A stretch of 64,000 nt of DNA from Actinomadura syzygii (GTDB taxonomy: Bacteria; Actinomycetota; Actinomycetes; Streptosporangiales; Streptosporangiaceae), in assembly GCF_008085905.1 (NCBI RefSeq), contig NZ_VSFF01000004.1:310001-374000 (forward strand), in the 5' to 3' direction. The notes under the pieces were generated by a model. It saw nothing but the letters and a program-made list of their open reading frames with translations. It was not told the DNA's origin and ran no database searches. Shown one piece after another: positions 1 to 8,237 of this stretch; position 1 is the first letter of the stretch; each line of letters opens with the position of its first letter. The translations under genes were made by a program, and so were the position numbers.

Positions 1-216
1 CACCAGCCACACCCCGTCGGGGAACGTGCGACGCACGTCGGCCGCCACCCGTCGCGCCAACCGGGTCTTGCCGACCCCACCCGCCCCGACGAACGTCAGC
101 AGTCGCGTACGACCCAGCAGGCGACGCGCCTCCGACGACTCCCTCCGGCGGCCCACGAAGCTCGTCACCTCGACCGGAAGATCGCCACGGTATCGAGGTG
201 TCGCGCGTACAGACAT
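1..216 (-). CDS. P-loop ATPase / LuxR- or SARP-type regulator, N-terminal 72 residues only (runs off the left edge)
   Basis: Seen: a reading frame open to the window edge starts at an ATG at 216; an in-frame TAG lies five codons upstream, so no earlier start exists. Residues 11-25 read DLPVEVTSFVGRRRE, the usual lead-in of large actinobacterial ATPase regulators. A Walker A motif GAGGVGKTRLARR follows near residue 45. Known: this architecture (short leader, NB-ARC/AAA-like ATPase, then TPR repeats and often a LuxR helix-turn-helix) is common in actinomycete transcriptional regulators. Only the start of the ATPase is present, so the output domain and target cannot be told. There is no clear Shine-Dalgarno sequence. 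Confidence 0.75.
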   Translation of the reverse strand, partial: MSVRATPRYRGDLPVEVTSFVGRRRESSEARRLLGRTRLLTFVGAGGVGKTRLARRVAADVRRTFPDGVWLV

Positions 217-356
217 CTCAGTGCCAGCCTACGCCCGATCGGGTAAATCCCCAGGTTAATCCCGGTTTGCCAGAGGCCGGTGGCCGGGACCGCCCGCGCA
301 TCCGCACCCGGCGACAAGAACCGCCGACAGGGCAGGACGTCTTTACCTCTTGCTCC

Positions 357-728
357 TCACAGGCCGGTCGAGCCCGGTTCCCGATTCTCCAGCCCGCGGT
401 GCTGCCCGCGCGTCTGGCCGGAAGCATCCCGTTGGAGCAACCAGAGCAGGGCGATCACCGTGTGTTCCAGGCGTTCGACACTGCGCAGCATTTCCGTCAG
501 GGCCGCGAAGGGGTCAGCGGTGTCCCTGTGGATCAGCGCTTCCTCCAACTCCAGCCGGAGCGCGGCAAGCGGCGTGCGCATCTCGTGCGCTGCCTGGCCG
601 GCAAATCGGCGCTCCCTCTCGGCCAGCACCCGCTCTCCGCCACCCGCACCGACCCCACGAGCAGGACTCTCGCCACAACAGCAGGCTCCTGGCCCCGGTT
701 CGATCGTCGAACTAGTCAACATCATCAC
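357..728 (-). pseudogene. Histidine kinase remnant (dimerisation/phosphoacceptor helices only)
   Basis: Seen: a 123-residue frame whose middle reads AHEMRTPLAALRLELEEAL, the H-box of a sensor kinase with the phosphoacceptor His, followed by the second DHp helix (EMLRSVERLEHTVIALLWL). There is no HAMP or membrane segment before it. The N, G1, F and G2 boxes of the ATP-binding domain are absent after it; the frame ends in unrelated sequence. Inference: a truncated relic of a two-component sensor. No response regulator gene is next to it. It could still be made as a small DHp peptide, but I see nothing to favour that. Confidence 0.6.
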
Positions 729-1743
729 TCTCTTTCCACATGGGCGTTGGTCGTTACATCACCCACTCTCACTTCCACCGGCACCCACGACAGCGGGGGA
801 ACTACCCGTCCAGGTACCTATCCGGTGCTCTCGTCGGAGTTCGCGCACGCCCGACCGACGCCCCGCACCAGACACTCCGCAGGAATCATGCCTCCGTAGG
901 TTGAGGCGTTGCGTCCAGATCCCGCCGTGCCGGGGCATCGCGATAGTGAACGCGCGGCCCGGCCGTGGCAGGACGTGGCCGAGCGGCGGGTGGGCCGGGC
1001 GAGCAGGATGGGCTGGCGGTGCACCAGGCGTTTCCCTCGGCACGGCGAACACGACGACCTTGCCCCAGCCGGTGCCAGTGCTGCCACTGCCTCTGCCGCG
1101 CCCAGCGTTCGACGACCAGTCGCGGGCTCGGCGCGCGGCAGCCGACTGGTCCTGATGGTCGCGGATTCCTCCACGGGCAAGACACGGGCATGCCGCGAGG
1201 CGCTCCGCGCCGAACTACCGCACTGGCGGGTCTGGCCACCGCCGCCCCCTGAACGACCGGCCGCTCGCGCCGACCGCGGCGCAAGATCCGACGACACGAT
1301 CGCGCGTTATCCCGCAGAACACACGCAATCCACGTGAGACACGCTCTTAGTTTGCCGGGCGACACGGAGCGGCCGAACGTGTTCCCGGCAGAGCGATCAG
1401 TTGGCTCTTTGAGTGGGCATCCCATCGGCGAGACGACCGCTTGGTCACCTGCCCGCTGACACAACTGGCGCGAAACACCGGTATCACTTGGGTCGGGAAA
1501 GCTGATCATTGAGTCACGGAAACGACCAGCGTTATCTCACCGCCGAAGCGCCTACGCCACGCATAGCACCTTAGGACGCTGGATGTGACAAGCGCTGACT
1601 TCTTGCTATGCACGTGACCCAGTGGGCCCAATAGCCGGTCCCGGCCCTGCCCGGTATGGAAGAAAGTCACCGCTCGAGGCGGTGGTGTAGTTATTCTTGC
1701 CCGAGCCGACGAGCCGACATGTACCGGCTCGGACTGGCATCGG
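729..1743. other. About 1 kb without an intact gene
   Basis: Frames here are short, overlap on both strands and have proline/arginine-rich translations typical of non-coding high-GC DNA. The only recognisable piece is a P-loop fragment near 1140-1250. From 1250 to 1743 I see no coding or RNA signal. With the kinase relic next to it, the stretch looks like decaying DNA. Confidence 0.5.
1140..1250 (+). pseudogene. P-loop ATPase fragment
   Basis: The plus frame encodes RLVLMVADSSTGKTRACREA followed by LRAELPHWRVW. The segment SSTGKTRACREAL is a Walker A motif of the kind found in large actinobacterial multidomain ATPases, in which a tryptophan-containing strand follows the helix. Upstream and downstream of these 37 codons the frame no longer looks like protein. 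Inference: a relic of a larger gene. Confidence 0.35.
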
Positions 1744-4700
1744 ATGCTCTATAAGCGGTTGATGGGGATGGCTGTGCAACGTACGGGCCGGGAGCAGGCC
1801 AGAGTTCTGGAGTTCTGGCGTGCGGTGGAGCTGTTCAGCCCGCAGGCCGTACCGAAGGTGAGCCGCCGGGCCCGGGTGTTCGAGATAAGGCCCGGCGAGC
1901 CTCTCCCCTGGGAGAACGGGCACGAACTCGGGTCGGTCCGGCTGCGCAGGGGCATGACCTGGCGGCACACCCTCTACGGCGGGGTCTTCTCGCTGGAGAG
2001 CGTGCGCGCCGTGCTAACAGACGTTTTCGGCAAGGACCCCGAGGATCTTGAGGCGCGCAAGCTCGGGGAGAGCGCGCTCCTGGCGTTGACCATCACCGAC
2101 CTCGGTCAGCCGCTGCTGGGTTCCCAGGAACTGTCGGGGTGCGCGTGGGCCACAGGGCGGACCCTGTCCCCGGGACCGGACGCCCCGGGTTGGCTGGACG
2201 GGTTCGAGAAGGATTGCGAGGACTGCGCCGGCGAGCTCGCACTGCTAATGGAAGCCCAAGACAAGGACGACACTCCGCCCGAGGTCCTGGAACGCGGGTG
2301 GCGGCTGGGTGTGCCGATCGGCTTTGACGAGCTGGCGAAGTTCACGGCGGTGGTGAACAAGGCGTTCGGCGTCATCGAGGTGCTCAAGGCGACCGAGCTC
2401 CGCGTCGCCAGTGTGCCGGTATCGATGAAGTCGCAGTTCAACGGGGACTCTTCTGATTTCCTCAACAGCTTCTTCGTCCGTGATCTGGAACGGGTGCGCA
2501 ACCGGGTCGCGGGCGGCGACTACGGGCGCGCTCTGGGCGCGTACATGCGCGGCGGCGAGGCGCCCGACCTCGCATCGCGCATCGACGTCCGGGCGCGGCC
2601 TGACGTGGTCTACGACCGGGTCGCCCCAACCGAGGTCCCGGCCGGCCGATGGCCGACCAGGCCAGAGTGGCCGCTGGCGCTCAGCCAGCAGTTCGCCGTC
2701 GACACGGCGATCGGCGACCTGATGGACGGCGCCGGCCTGATCGCGGTCAACGGCCCGCCGGGCACGGGCAAGACCACGATGCTGCGTGATCTCCTGGCCG
2801 CCATCGTGGTCGAACGCGCGACCCGGCTGGCGGACCTGACCTCACCCGCCGCCGCGTTCACCGGCAATGCGGGGTGGAAGACCGCCAATCAGCCATACCC
2901 CAGGAGAGTTCGCCTCTGGCAGCCGCATCTAACGGGCTTCGAGGTGGCGGTCGCCTCGGCCAACAACGGTGCGGTAGAGAACGTCTCCCTGGAGTTACCG
3001 CAGCGCGGCGCGGTGCACATGCCCGCCGACTACTTCTCCGGCTTGGCCGGCCGGGTGCTCCGAAAGGGAGACACGCCGATCGAGGCATGGGGAACTGTCG
3101 CCGCCCGGCTCGGCAACAAAAAGAACCGGCAGGAGTTCGTCGGCTCGTTCTGGTTCAGCGACCGGGACACCAACGAACCGGGCCTCATGGACATCCTCAA
3201 GCAATATCAGCAAAGCGGCGGAACGGCACCCAGCTGGCGCGAGGCCGTCGCAGCGTTCCGTCGAGCCCGGCACGAGGTGGAGCGCCTGCGCGCCGAACGC
3301 GCCGATGCCCACGAGCTGACTCGCTCGCTTCCCGAAGCCGAACGCGACCAGGAATTGTCGCTCGGGGCGTTGAACGGCGAACGGCAACGGCTCGCCACGC
3401 TCCAACGCCACCTGACGGACGCCCAGGCGACCGTTCACCAGGCCACGCAACTGCACTGGCACCACCAGGAGGAACGGGCGGCGCACGCCGCAACCAAGCC
3501 CAGCGTTCTTGACGCGCTTTTCACCTGGGGACGGGCCACTCGCACCTGGTACGCCGAAAACGAACGGTTGACCGCTGCCCTCACAATTGCACGACAGCAA
3601 CTGGACACCGCTCAGCATGCCTTGACCGTCCAGCAGGAGGCCGTGCGCGCCGCCACTGAAGAAATCGCCCGCCTGAGGTGGCACTGCAATTCCCTCAACG
3701 ACCGGGTCACCATGTTGCGCGAACGAATGGATCGGGCGCGCGCCACGTGGGGCGACTCGTTCCCGGACAGCGAACTCTGGGCGCGCGAAGAGGATCGGGA
3801 GAAAACAACTCCCTGGACCGACGCACCATGGAACCACGCCCGCAGCACCCTCTTCCTGGAGGCGCTGCGCTTGCACCAATCGTTCCTGGCCGACCAGGCC
3901 GACATCATGACCAAGAACCTGCGCGCGGCCATGGACGTCCTGCAAGGCGCCGTCCCCGACAACGCGCCGCCCGCCGCGGTCGAGGCAGCCTGGCAGAGCC
4001 TGTTCTTCGTCGTACCGCTGGTCTCCACCACCTTCGCCTCCTTCGACCGGGTCTTCTCCCATCTCGGCCGAGAGAGCTTGGGCTGGCTGCTCATCGACGA
4101 GGCCGGCCAGGCCGCTCCACAAATGGCGGTCGGGGCACTATGGCGGGCGCGGCGAGCCGTCGTCGTCGGCGACCCTCGGCAACTCGAACCCGTCGTCACC
4201 TTGCCCTTCACCGCACAGCAGGCCCTGCGCCGCCACTTCCGCGTCCAGGAGTCGTGGCTGCCGCAACGCACCTCCGCGCAACAGCTCGCCGACCAGACCA
4301 GCCGCTACGGCACGTACCTACCTGGAGAGGACGATCCCGTCTGGGTCGGAAGCCCGCTGCGCGCCCACCGCCGCTGCGACGAACCCATGTTCACCATCTC
4401 CAACCAGGTCGCCTACGACGGTCTCATGGTCTACAGCGTCACCGACCGGGACGCGCCCTTCCCCGACATCACCCCGCCCCCAAGGACGACCCCACCGGGC
4501 AGCAAGTGGATCAACGTTGTCTCCACCGAATCCCAGGGACACTGGATTCCCGCCGAGGGCACCGAACTCCGCCGCGTCCTGACCAGCCTGCGGGACGCCT
4601 GTGGCATCCTCCTCGACCAGATCTTCGTGATCTCCCCCTTCCGCGACGTGGCCGTCCAGATCGACCGACTCTGCCGGGAACCCGCCTTCCACGGGCTGCG

Positions 4701-4953
4701 CGGCGGCACCATCCACACCGCCCAAGGGAAGGAGGCCGACGTCGTCATCTTCGTCCTCGGCGGCGACCCGGCCAGGCCCGGCGCCAAGAGCTGGGCCGCG
4801 CAGAAGCCCAACCTGGTCAACGTCGCCGTCAGCCGCGCGAGACGCCGCCTCTACGTCATCGGTAACCACCGGGAATGGTCCCGCCACCGCCACTTCGACG
4901 TCCTGGCCGCCCACCTGCCATGCACAGACCCCCGCCCTCCCCACGACCTCTGA
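1744..4953 (+). CDS. Superfamily 1 (Upf1/DNA2-like) helicase with a long coiled-coil insertion
   Basis: Seen: 1069 residues. Walker A NGPPGTGKTT is at about 336-345, Walker B IDEAG at about 784-788 followed by GDPRQLEPV (motif III), and the C-terminal motifs GGTIHTAQGKEADVVI and VNVAVSRARRRLYVIG lie near 985-1040. Known: this motif set defines SF1B helicases of the DNA2/NAM7/Upf1 group, which move 5' to 3' on nucleic acid. Residues about 511-662 are charged heptads predicted to form a coiled coil between motifs I and II. The 330-residue N-terminal part matches nothing I recognise. ATG 1762 and 1768 are alternative starts; no strong ribosome-binding site decides. A TTA leucine codon occurs at 2995. 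The gene stands alone, with decayed DNA upstream, so its job (repair, RNA metabolism or phage defence) is open. Confidence 0.85.
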   Translation: MLYKRLMGMAVQRTGREQARVLEFWRAVELFSPQAVPKVSRRARVFEIRPGEPLPWENGHELGSVRLRRGMTWRHTLYGGVFSLESVRAVLTDVFGKDPEDLEARKLGESALLALTITDLGQPLLGSQELSGCAWATGRTLSPGPDAPGWLDGFEKDCEDCAGELALLMEAQDKDDTPPEVLERGWRLGVPIGFDELAKFTAVVNKAFGVIEVLKATELRVASVPVSMKSQFNGDSSDFLNSFFVRDLERVRNRVAGGDYGRALGAYMRGGEAPDLASRIDVRARPDVVYDRVAPTEVPAGRWPTRPEWPLALSQQFAVDTAIGDLMDGAGLIAVNGPPGTGKTTMLRDLLAAIVVERATRLADLTSPAAAFTGNAGWKTANQPYPRRVRLWQPHLTGFEVAVASANNGAVENVSLELPQRGAVHMPADYFSGLAGRVLRKGDTPIEAWGTVAARLGNKKNRQEFVGSFWFSDRDTNEPGLMDILKQYQQSGGTAPSWREAVAAFRRARHEVERLRAERADAHELTRSLPEAERDQELSLGALNGERQRLATLQRHLTDAQATVHQATQLHWHHQEERAAHAATKPSVLDALFTWGRATRTWYAENERLTAALTIARQQLDTAQHALTVQQEAVRAATEEIARLRWHCNSLNDRVTMLRERMDRARATWGDSFPDSELWAREEDREKTTPWTDAPWNHARSTLFLEALRLHQSFLADQADIMTKNLRAAMDVLQGAVPDNAPPAAVEAAWQSLFFVVPLVSTTFASFDRVFSHLGRESLGWLLIDEAGQAAPQMAVGALWRARRAVVVGDPRQLEPVVTLPFTAQQALRRHFRVQESWLPQRTSAQQLADQTSRYGTYLPGEDDPVWVGSPLRAHRRCDEPMFTISNQVAYDGLMVYSVTDRDAPFPDITPPPRTTPPGSKWINVVSTESQGHWIPAEGTELRRVLTSLRDACGILLDQIFVISPFRDVAVQIDRLCREPAFHGLRGGTIHTAQGKEADVVIFVLGGDPARPGAKSWAAQKPNLVNVAVSRARRRLYVIGNHREWSRHRHFDVLAAHLPCTDPRPPHDL

Positions 4954-5207
4954 GGCTGACCAACCGCGCGCCGCACGGCTGATGTGGGCGTCCGATCCAC
5001 CTTGACCGCCGCCTCCGATGGCCCCGCGAACCGGACCCACACCGTGCCGCGCGGGCGTTGCTCGACCGGGCCGGACCCGGGGCGGGCCGAGACGTGTCGA
5101 CGGCGCGGAGCGCGGTGAGTTCCAAGGGGACCGAGAACGGGCCGCTGGACGACCTGCGCGCGCCTTCACCCAACGGGCCAGAAGGTTTGGGCCCCGGCGG
5201 CGACTTC

Positions 5208-6086
5208 CTAGCGTTCGGTGTCGAGGCTGGGGATTTGGATGGCGGCGCCCGAGACGCGGACGCGGGGATCGCCGTCATGGAGGTCGACCTTGATGAGTCC
5301 GGGGCGGCCCATGTCCTCGCCCTGGTGGAGGGTGAGCGTGGCGGGAGAGGCGATCTCACCGAGTTCCCGCAGGTAGGCGCCGAACGCGGCGGCAGCGGCG
5401 CCGGTGGCCGGGTCCTCCACCACGCCGCCGACCGGGAACGGGTCGCGGACGTGGAAGACGTGCTGCGATGAGCGCCACACCAACTGGACGGTGGTCAGGT
5501 CGTATGTGGTCATGTAGGCGGTGAGGCGGTCGAAGTCGTAGTCCAGATCGGCCAGGCGTTCGCGGGTGGCGGCTGCCAGCACAAGGTGGCGAGCCCCCGC
5601 ATAGGCGAAACGGGGCGGAAGAGCAGGATCCAAGTCATCCTTGTCCCAGCGCAGACTTTCCAAGGCCAGGGTGAGGTCGGCCGCTTCTTCCACGTACGGC
5701 TCAACGCTGGTGAGGGTCGCCTGGAGGACGTTGTCGACCTCGGCGACTTCGACAGGGACCGTACCGCTCTTGGTTGCGAATGTCAGAGCGCCTGGGCCGA
5801 TTCGTTCGCCCAGGGCGACCGCGGTGGCGATGGTGGCGTGGCCGCAGAATGGGACCTCGGCTATGGGGCTGAAGTAGCGCAGGGTGAAGGCTCTGCCCGG
5901 CTCGCCGAGCCCGGCTGGCGGGGCGGTGAGGAACGCGGTCTCCGAATAGCCCACGTCCGCCGCGATCGCGAGCATGGCCGCGTCGTCCAGCCCGGAGGCG
6001 TCCAGGACGATTCCGGCCGGGTTGCCGCCGGCGGGGGCGGTCGCGAAAGCGGTGTAGTGCAGCACGTCTCTGCTCTGGTCGGTCAT
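5208..6086 (-). CDS. PhzF-family isomerase/epimerase-like protein
   Basis: Seen: 292 residues with the family hallmarks: an N-terminal FATAPAGGNPAGIVL, a YSETAFL segment with the conserved Glu (Glu-45 in PhzF), RYFSPIAEVPFCGHAT in the first half, and DPATGAAAAAFGAYL in the second. Known: PhzF-fold proteins have two diaminopimelate-epimerase-like halves; PhzF itself isomerises a phenazine precursor, but most relatives have no known substrate. No phenazine genes are nearby. The ATG at 6086 is chosen because family members begin shortly before the first beta strand; an ATG at 6101 is also possible. Confidence 0.85.
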   Translation of the reverse strand: MTDQSRDVLHYTAFATAPAGGNPAGIVLDASGLDDAAMLAIAADVGYSETAFLTAPPAGLGEPGRAFTLRYFSPIAEVPFCGHATIATAVALGERIGPGALTFATKSGTVPVEVAEVDNVLQATLTSVEPYVEEAADLTLALESLRWDKDDLDPALPPRFAYAGARHLVLAAATRERLADLDYDFDRLTAYMTTYDLTTVQLVWRSSQHVFHVRDPFPVGGVVEDPATGAAAAAFGAYLRELGEIASPATLTLHQGEDMGRPGLIKVDLHDGDPRVRVSGAAIQIPSLDTER

Positions 6087-6430
6087 GTCGCCATCGAACA
6101 CCAGGGATCAACCCGTGGGTCAAGCCCTCCAACCACCTGGTGGACTGGAGTTGGGGCGGTCCGGCGATTTCCTAGCGACCCGATCGCGGGTCGGCCCGGG
6201 CCACGCCGCGGGTGGGAGTCGCCAGCGGGCTCATGCCCACCGCCTGGCCTTCGGCGGATTGCGGACGAGCACAATGATCGATTCGGGTTTTTGATGTGTA
6301 TTACTCACAATCGCATTTAAGGCGGGTGGGACGGTCAAGACACCCGAGAGATGGCCAGGTCAGCATGGACGTGTCGTCCTGACAGGTCTGCTGGACTCCG
6401 AAGAGAACCTTAAGAAAGCCTCAAAACCGT
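6087..6430. other. Intergenic region between divergent genes
   Basis: The stretch between the PhzF-like gene and the sigma gene includes a lower-GC patch around 6275-6320. No open frame here has coding character, and I see no convincing hairpin. The recognisable element is the ECF promoter just downstream, from 6431. Confidence 0.4.
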
Positions 6431-6458
6431 TGAACCAGATGTTTGGCCCGACTCGTAC
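6431..6458 (+). promoter_or_regulatory. ECF sigma promoter in front of the sigma gene (autoregulation)
   Basis: A -35 element TGAACC (6431-6436) and a -10 element CGTAC (6454-6458) are 17 nt apart. The same two elements with 16-17 nt spacing precede three other genes of this island. The pattern resembles the published SigL-type consensus of mycobacteria (TGAACC and CGT). The start codon is 58 nt further on. Confidence 0.7.
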
Positions 6459-6516
6459 GTCCTACTGATCGCCCGTTCCTCTAGGGCCTACCCCTCAGAC
6501 CCGGAGACGCTTGGCC

Positions 6517-7089
6517 ATGGCTTCATCAGGAACCACCGGCGGGTTTCGGAATCTCGTCCGCTTCCCCCGGCCCTCACCCGACAGTGATGACGAACAGATC
6601 GCCACGGAGTTGTACCGCCAGTACCACCGGCCGCTGACGTCCTTCGTCGTGCGGCTCACCGCGGGCGACCGGCAATGGGCTGAAGACGTCGTCCAGGAGA
6701 CCCTCATCAGGGCGTGGAAGAGCGCGGACCGGCTCGACTCCTCGACCGGCTCCCTGATGCCCTGGCTGGCCACGGTCGCTCGGCGTATCGTGATCGACAA
6801 TCGGCGCTCCCGGGACCTTCGGCCGCCCGAGGTCGGCGACAAGGCCCTGGCGCACCTTCCCATCGCGGACGAGATGGAAAGTCTTTTGCACAAGGTGGTC
6901 GTGGCGGAGGCGCTGAACGCGCTGTCCGCCCCTCATCGAGATGTGCTGACCGAGACCGTGCTGCGCGACCGTTCCGTCAACCAGGCCGCGGAAGTGCTCG
7001 GCATTCCGGTCGGGACGGTCAAGTCCCGCGTTTATTACGCGCTGCGCGCGTTGCGCGTCGCTTTGGAAGAAAGGGGGGTGACGGCATGA
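6517..7089 (+). CDS. ECF RNA polymerase sigma factor (SigL-like)
   Basis: Seen: 190 residues. Region 2 runs from about 27 to 95 (ELYRQYHRPLTSFVVRL, then WAEDVVQETLIRAWKSAD and WLATVARRIVIDNRRS). Region 4 runs from about 130 to 185 (LSAPHRDVLTETVL, then AAEVLGIPVGTVKSRVYYALRAL). This is the minimal two-domain ECF layout, without SnoaL-type extensions. The ATG at 6517 lies 10 nt after GGAG; a TTG at 6511 is the alternative. The stop overlaps the anti-sigma ATG (ATGA), so the two are translationally coupled. A matching promoter upstream implies autoregulation. Inference: it directs the local regulon of CHRD protein, lipoprotein and small secreted protein. Confidence 0.93.
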   Translation: MASSGTTGGFRNLVRFPRPSPDSDDEQIATELYRQYHRPLTSFVVRLTAGDRQWAEDVVQETLIRAWKSADRLDSSTGSLMPWLATVARRIVIDNRRSRDLRPPEVGDKALAHLPIADEMESLLHKVVVAEALNALSAPHRDVLTETVLRDRSVNQAAEVLGIPVGTVKSRVYYALRALRVALEERGVTA

Positions 7090-7829
7090 GCTCGCAGGTC
7101 GAGCACACCGATGTCGGCGCCTACGCCTTGGGCCTTCTCGAAGAGGACGACCGTCGCGCGTTCGAGGCGCATCTCGAACAATGCGCCTCATGCGAGGCCG
7201 AACTCCGAGAATTGAGCGGCATGGCCGAGATGTTCTCCGGCCTCGACGAGTTCACCGAAGCCGTCCACGACCTGGACGGCGACGGCGGTGTGACCGGGAC
7301 CGCACCGGAGCGGCCCACGGGCGGGGCGATCGATCTCGGGCGCCGACGGCGGCGTGCCGAGCGCCGCCACCGGCGCGGGACATACGTGATCGGCGCCGCG
7401 GCCGCCGCCGCGCTGATCGCCACCGGCGTCACCGTGGGCGCCGGCCTCGGCGACGACGGTTCCGTGGAGGGCGGGCACGCGCACAGCCCGGCCCAAGCGC
7501 TGGTCGTCTCCGGCGAGCGTCACTCCGGCTCCGACGCCAGGACGGGCGCGAGCGGCCTGGTGGGGCTGGAGGCCAAGACCTGGGGCACGCACGTCGGGCT
7601 GGAGTTGAAGGGCGTCCGCGGTCCGCTCGAATGCCGACTGGAGGCGGTGTCCCGCACCGGTCGGCGAACGGTCGTCACCGGCTGGCGGGTTCCGGACAAG
7701 GGCTACGGTGTGCCCGGCTCCCCCGCGCCGCTGATCACTCACGGCGGCACCGCGATCCAGCGCGAGGACCTCGACCACTTCGAGGTGAAGATCGAGGGCG
7801 GCGGAACCCTGCTCACCATTCCGGTCTGA
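7086..7829 (+). CDS. Membrane ZAS-type anti-sigma factor
   Basis: Seen: 247 residues. The N-terminal cytoplasmic domain carries the zinc anti-sigma motif HxxxCxxC (AHLEQCASCEAEL, about residues 29-41). A single membrane segment (YVIGAAAAAALIATGVTVGA) lies near 100-120. The outer C-terminal domain ends in the segment VTGWRVPDKGYGVPGSP. Known: such proteins hold their sigma factor at the membrane until a signal, often redox change at the Cys pair or regulated proteolysis, releases it. It overlaps the sigma gene by 4 nt. Its C-terminal domain is clearly paralogous to that of the second anti-sigma protein at 10456. Confidence 0.9.
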   Translation: MSSQVEHTDVGAYALGLLEEDDRRAFEAHLEQCASCEAELRELSGMAEMFSGLDEFTEAVHDLDGDGGVTGTAPERPTGGAIDLGRRRRRAERRHRRGTYVIGAAAAAALIATGVTVGAGLGDDGSVEGGHAHSPAQALVVSGERHSGSDARTGASGLVGLEAKTWGTHVGLELKGVRGPLECRLEAVSRTGRRTVVTGWRVPDKGYGVPGSPAPLITHGGTAIQREDLDHFEVKIEGGGTLLTIPV

Positions 7830-7846
7830 CCCCACGTCCGGCAGAG

Positions 7847-7883
7847 CGCTCGGCACGGTGACCGCACCGTGCCGAGCGTTTCT
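7847..7883 (+). terminator. Rho-independent terminator after the sigma/anti-sigma operon
   Basis: A perfect 14-bp stem (7847-7860 with 7865-7878) with a 4-nt loop is followed by TTTCTTG. It starts 17 nt after the anti-sigma stop. Confidence 0.85.
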
Positions 7884-7953
7884 TGTCGCGCTCCGACGGC
7901 CGACGCCCCGCGAGCACCCCGGCCCTCCGAGGGCCCCGCCTATTGGGTCCGTT

Positions 7954-7980
7954 GAACAGATCGGCCCTCCTCGCCCGTAC
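7954..7980 (+). promoter_or_regulatory. Near-match ECF promoter facing a gene-free stretch
   Basis: GAACA (7954-7958) and CGTAC (7976-7980) are separated by 17 nt, one base off the island motif. No credible gene follows on the plus strand; the next structure is a strong hairpin at 8081-8120. It is either a chance match or the promoter of a short RNA. Confidence 0.3.
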
Positions 7981-8080
7981 CGCCTGCTGAAGTGGAGAAG
8001 CGAACCGCGACCCACTCGGCTCGGGACGGTGGATCGGCCGACGACTAGGACGAGCCACCTGAGGGGCCCGAGCAGCCAGA

Positions 8081-8120
8081 AGCCCGGCGGCGGACGCGCA
8101 AGCGTGACCGCCGCCGGGCT
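8081..8120. terminator. Strong hairpin in the gene-free stretch
   Basis: Perfect 13-bp arms (8081-8093 and 8108-8120) enclose a 14-nt loop. There is no T-run after it. It may end a short plus-strand transcript or act as a backup terminator for the CHRD gene coming from the other side. Confidence 0.5.
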
Positions 8121-8187
8121 CCTCGAATATGCGGACCACAGCGTCGGGCTCCCTTGACCGTCGGCCTAGCCGACCCGTACGCGAGAA

Positions 8188-8222
8188 GGCCGGGGCGCGG
8201 AGTCCTCCTCCGCGCCCCGGCC
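8188..8222 (-). terminator. Terminator of the CHRD gene
   Basis: A perfect 15-bp GC-rich stem (8188-8202 with 8208-8222) with a 5-nt loop sits 16 nt beyond the CHRD stop codon. It lacks a U-tract, as is common in actinomycetes. Confidence 0.75.
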
Positions 8223-8237
8223 TCGTCCCGCCGCAGG

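Noticed and set aside
2995..4122. Long minus-strand frame inside the helicase gene
   Set aside because: It is antisense to conserved helicase motifs, has low-complexity Gly/Val/Ala composition and no recognisable domain.
7858..8157. 99-codon plus frame after the anti-sigma gene
   Set aside because: It starts inside the terminator stem, has no ribosome-binding site and an Arg/Pro-rich translation.
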